From: PFJX01 sp964440155
GTDB lineage: Bacteria; Pseudomonadota; Gammaproteobacteria; Burkholderiales; Thiobacillaceae
Assembly (NCBI GenBank): GCA_964440155.1
Contig: CAYTRH010000144.1
Span: forward strand, 1-7,309
Direction: 5' to 3'
DNA: 7,309 bases
Below the pieces are notes generated by a model, which saw only the letters and a program-made list of their open reading frames with translations, was not told the DNA's origin and did no database searches. Positions 5,854-7,309 of the stretch are shown one piece after another. Numbering within the stretch: position 1 is the first letter of the stretch; every line of letters begins with the position of its first letter. The position numbers were made by a program, and so were the translations under genes.

Positions 5854-6768
5854 AGCGCGTGCTTCGAACTGGCGCTGCTCGGCGCCGACGAACCCTTGGG
5901 CGAGGCCCTGCTGGCGCGGCTGGATGATCAGGGGGTGCAGGTTGACCATCTGCACGCGCTGACCGTGGGCGAGGCCGCGACCTCCGTCAGCCTGGGGGGG
6001 CAGGATTGGCCGTGTCAGCCGGCCGAGGGTTTCCAGGGCGCCCCAGTCCTCGTGGTGGTCAGCCGATGCGCGGCCGCGCGGCGCTGGTGCGATGACTATC
6101 GCGCGGCGCATCCGTCTGCGCGCGTGCTGACGCCGGACGCCATCGAGCCGGCACCCGCGGTCGCCGTTGCGCGCGTGCTCGGTGCGCTGGGCAAACTGGC
6201 AGTGGTTCGGGGCGCAGATGCGTTCCTGACTTTGCCGGTGGCCTACGCCGGCCGCGATGCGCTTGACGAGTTGCTGAACCAGACGCGCGGCCTGTTCAAT
6301 ATGGAAAGCCCGGAGCCGGAGGCATTTCCATTGCAAGTGGCGTTCAATCTGGTGCCGCGTGCCAATGCCTCGCACCTGGCGCAACTGGATGAGCTGCTTG
6401 AACGGTCCGCGCGGCGCCTGCACACGGCCTGCCCGATTGCCGTCTCGGTGGCCTGGGGGCCCCTGGTCTATGGTGCCGCCATGGCACTGCATGTGCACGT
6501 CGACGCGCCGCCCGACCTGGACGCGGTACGTATGGCACTGCGCTCGTGTCCCGGTGTGATTCTGATGGAGGCGGAACTGCCTGCCGGTGACCCGTCTCCC
6601 GCAATCGACGCGCAAGGCAGCGGCGACGTGTTCGTCGGCCGGGTGCGGGTCGACGAAACGCGGGTTCGCATCTGGTTGGTGTTCGACCCGCTGGCGCTGG
6701 AAGCGCTCGATCTGGCCCGGGTTCTGGAAAATTGGATTGATCATCCGGCCGCTTCGATGCTAACGTGA
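5851..6768 (+). CDS. usg: Usg-like aspartate-semialdehyde dehydrogenase homologue, probably catalytically dead
   Basis: A 305-residue protein with the Asd fold but without its active site. The N-terminus FELALLGADEPLGEALLARL (5-24) parallels IAVLGATGAVGEALLETL of E. coli USG-1. The C-terminus has GSGDVFVGRVRVDE (256-269) and LVFDPLALEALDLARVLENWI (276-296), the usual end of this family. The middle glycine of the GxxGxxG dinucleotide loop is replaced (GADEPLG, 11-17). No NPxC-type catalytic cysteine is seen in the expected middle region (about 100-130). The YGH motif kept in E. coli USG-1 reads YGAAM (207-211). LQVAFNLVPR (161-170) matches the conserved QLAFNxxP element. Position directly after asd and before fimV is the arrangement I recall from Pseudomonas (PA3116). 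The role is unknown; structural or regulatory partnership with Asd or FimV is only a guess. The start is a TTG with GGAGG upstream. Confidence 0.85.
   Translation: MSACFELALLGADEPLGEALLARLDDQGVQVDHLHALTVGEAATSVSLGGQDWPCQPAEGFQGAPVLVVVSRCAAARRWCDDYRAAHPSARVLTPDAIEPAPAVAVARVLGALGKLAVVRGADAFLTLPVAYAGRDALDELLNQTRGLFNMESPEPEAFPLQVAFNLVPRANASHLAQLDELLERSARRLHTACPIAVSVAWGPLVYGAAMALHVHVDAPPDLDAVRMALRSCPGVILMEAELPAGDPSPAIDAQGSGDVFVGRVRVDETRVRIWLVFDPLALEALDLARVLENWIDHPAASMLT
5992..6001 (+). repeat. G7 homopolymer tract in usg
   Basis: CTGGGGGGGC, with seven G at 5994-6000, encodes part of SLGGQ at residues 47-51 of the Usg-like protein. The identical 10-mer occurs again in the fimV signal-peptide region at 6932-6941. 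The frame is intact as read. Confidence 0.6.
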
Positions 6769-6881
6769 GATTTCCTTGAAATAGCGCGCCTAACTCCATG
6801 ACCTACTTGAGAATTCATGCGGATCGGGCGTCAATGGCCAACCATGCCGTAGTGGATCGGGGACCAACAAGGGGTTAAGTG
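6769..6881. other. Intergenic region between usg and fimV
   Basis: These 113 bp are visibly less GC-rich than the flanking genes and form the longest gap in the window. They contain a direct repeat GGATCGGG (6821-6828 and 6854-6861), a small inverted repeat ATGG-CCAA-CCAT (6834-6845), and a TTGAGA (6807-6812) that could act as a -35 box but has only a poor -10 (GTCAAT, 6830-6835) at 17 bp. A fimV promoter here is plausible from layout, not proven by motifs. No stem followed by a T-run is present, so no intrinsic terminator for usg is seen. Confidence 0.4.
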
Positions 6882-6884
6882 ATG
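6869..6884 (+). promoter_or_regulatory. Ribosome-binding site of fimV
   Basis: AAGGGG at 6869-6874 lies 7 nt before ATG 6882, a good site that fixes the fimV start. The start is directly followed by a lysine-rich signal-peptide n-region. Confidence 0.7.
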
Positions 6885-7309
6885 AAAAAACCAAATGAAA
6901 TCAGCGGGTTGTTGCTGGCTTTGCTGATCGGCTGGGGGGGCGCGCAGGCAGCCGGTCTGGGCAAGCTCGATGTGCAGTCCGCGCTCGGGCAGCCACTACG
7001 CGCGGAAATCGAGTTGCTTTCCGTCAGCCAGGACGACCTGGCCAACCTCAGCGCACGCCTTGCTAGTCTGGATGCCTATCGGCAGGCGCGCATCGAGCGC
7101 CAGGACGCCCTCGGCAACCTGCGCTTCAGCGTGGATCGGCGAGCCAACGGTCAACCCGTGGTGCGCATCACCTCGACCACGCCGGTGGCGGATCCCTATC
7201 TGGAGCTGCTGGTCGAGCTCAATTGGGCGACCGGCCGTCTGATCCGCGAATACACCGTCCTGCTCGCTCCGCCCAAGCGGGTCGCGCCGGCCGAGGCGCC
7301 GCCGCGCGT
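6882..7309 (+). CDS. fimV: FimV N-terminal part: peptidoglycan-associated pilus/polarity protein (3' end outside window)
   Basis: Family role: inner-membrane protein with a periplasmic N-terminus that organises the cell pole and supports type IV pilus assembly, twitching and type II secretion in Pseudomonas and relatives. Only the first 142 residues are present. A signal peptide is clear: MKKPNEI n-region, hydrophobic core SGLLLALLIGWGG (8-20), and cleavage expected near AQA-A (about 23-24). The FimV N-terminal domain follows: GLGKLDVQSALGQPLRAEIELL (25-46), LSARLASLDAYRQARI (56-71), VVRITSTTPVADPYLELLVELNWATGRLIREYTVLL (93-128) and a start of the Pro/Ala-rich linker (PPKRVAPAEAPPR). The LysM peptidoglycan-binding module and the C-terminal TPR region would lie beyond the window. 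Translation is open to the last base. The neighbours asd and usg match the fimV locus of Pseudomonas as I recall it. Confidence 0.95.
   Translation, partial: MKKPNEISGLLLALLIGWGGAQAAGLGKLDVQSALGQPLRAEIELLSVSQDDLANLSARLASLDAYRQARIERQDALGNLRFSVDRRANGQPVVRITSTTPVADPYLELLVELNWATGRLIREYTVLLAPPKRVAPAEAPPR
6932..6941 (+). repeat. G7 homopolymer tract in the fimV signal peptide
   Basis: CTGGGGGGGC, with seven G at 6934-6940, spans codons 17-20 (GWGG) of the signal-peptide core. A one-base slip would frameshift nearly the whole protein. As read, the frame is intact. Confidence 0.6.

Noticed and set aside
5368..6744. 458-codon open frame on the - strand opposite asd and usg
   Set aside because: It covers the 3' half of asd and nearly all of usg on the other strand, and both have conserved sense-strand proteins. 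Treated as a shadow.
6807..6835. Sigma-70 promoter TTGAGA - 17 bp - GTCAAT for fimV
   Set aside because: The -10 matches only 3 of 6 positions. It is mentioned in the intergenic entry but not called as a promoter.
6970..7242. 90-codon + strand frame inside fimV
   Set aside because: It is out of frame with the clear FimV N-terminal domain that covers the same bases.

Overview
The window is an ordinary chromosomal region of a GC-rich Pseudomonadota bacterium, most likely a gammaproteobacterium, possibly close to the beta/gamma boundary. This rests on three things: the strong G/C preference at third codon positions, the E. coli-type (Gram-negative class) aspartate-semialdehyde dehydrogenase, and the order leuC-leuD-leuB-asd-usg-fimV, which I recall from Pseudomonas. 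An entericidin-type lipoprotein between leuC and leuD is also something I recall from several beta- and gammaproteobacteria. I cannot place the genus. All genes found are on the + strand.

Layout. Positions 2-610 hold a membrane-anchored pentapeptide-repeat protein whose start is probably outside the window. Its stop overlaps the start of a TrmH/SpoU-family RNA 2'-O-methyltransferase (607-1395). After a 36-bp gap with a possible extended -10 promoter comes a compact leucine and aspartate-family amino-acid cluster: leuC (1432-2841), a 52-residue entericidin-like lipoprotein (2838-2996), leuD (2993-3631), leuB (3641-4702), asd (4727-5845, interrupted by 113 unknown bases at 5073-5185) and an Asd-like Usg pseudoenzyme (TTG start, 5851-6768). 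A 113-bp intergenic stretch then leads into the 5' part of fimV (6882 to the window end).

How the genes work together. LeuC and LeuD form isopropylmalate isomerase, and LeuB carries out the next, oxidative step of leucine synthesis. Asd makes aspartate semialdehyde for lysine/diaminopimelate, threonine and methionine. Spacing from leuC to usg is very tight (-4, -4, +9, +24 and +5 bp), so they are probably one transcript. The entericidin gene is joined to both leuC and leuD by ATGA overlaps, so translation may be coupled through it. FimV has its own ribosome-binding site after the longest gap and may have its own promoter.

I found no RNA gene, CRISPR array, insertion sequence, prophage or convincing terminator, and no clear sign of an undescribed system. 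The points most worth a second look are the doubly overlapped entericidin gene with a poor lipobox, the heavily degenerate Usg protein, the asd gap that hides the catalytic cysteine, the possible promoter built into a stop codon, and identical G7-containing 10-mers in usg and fimV.
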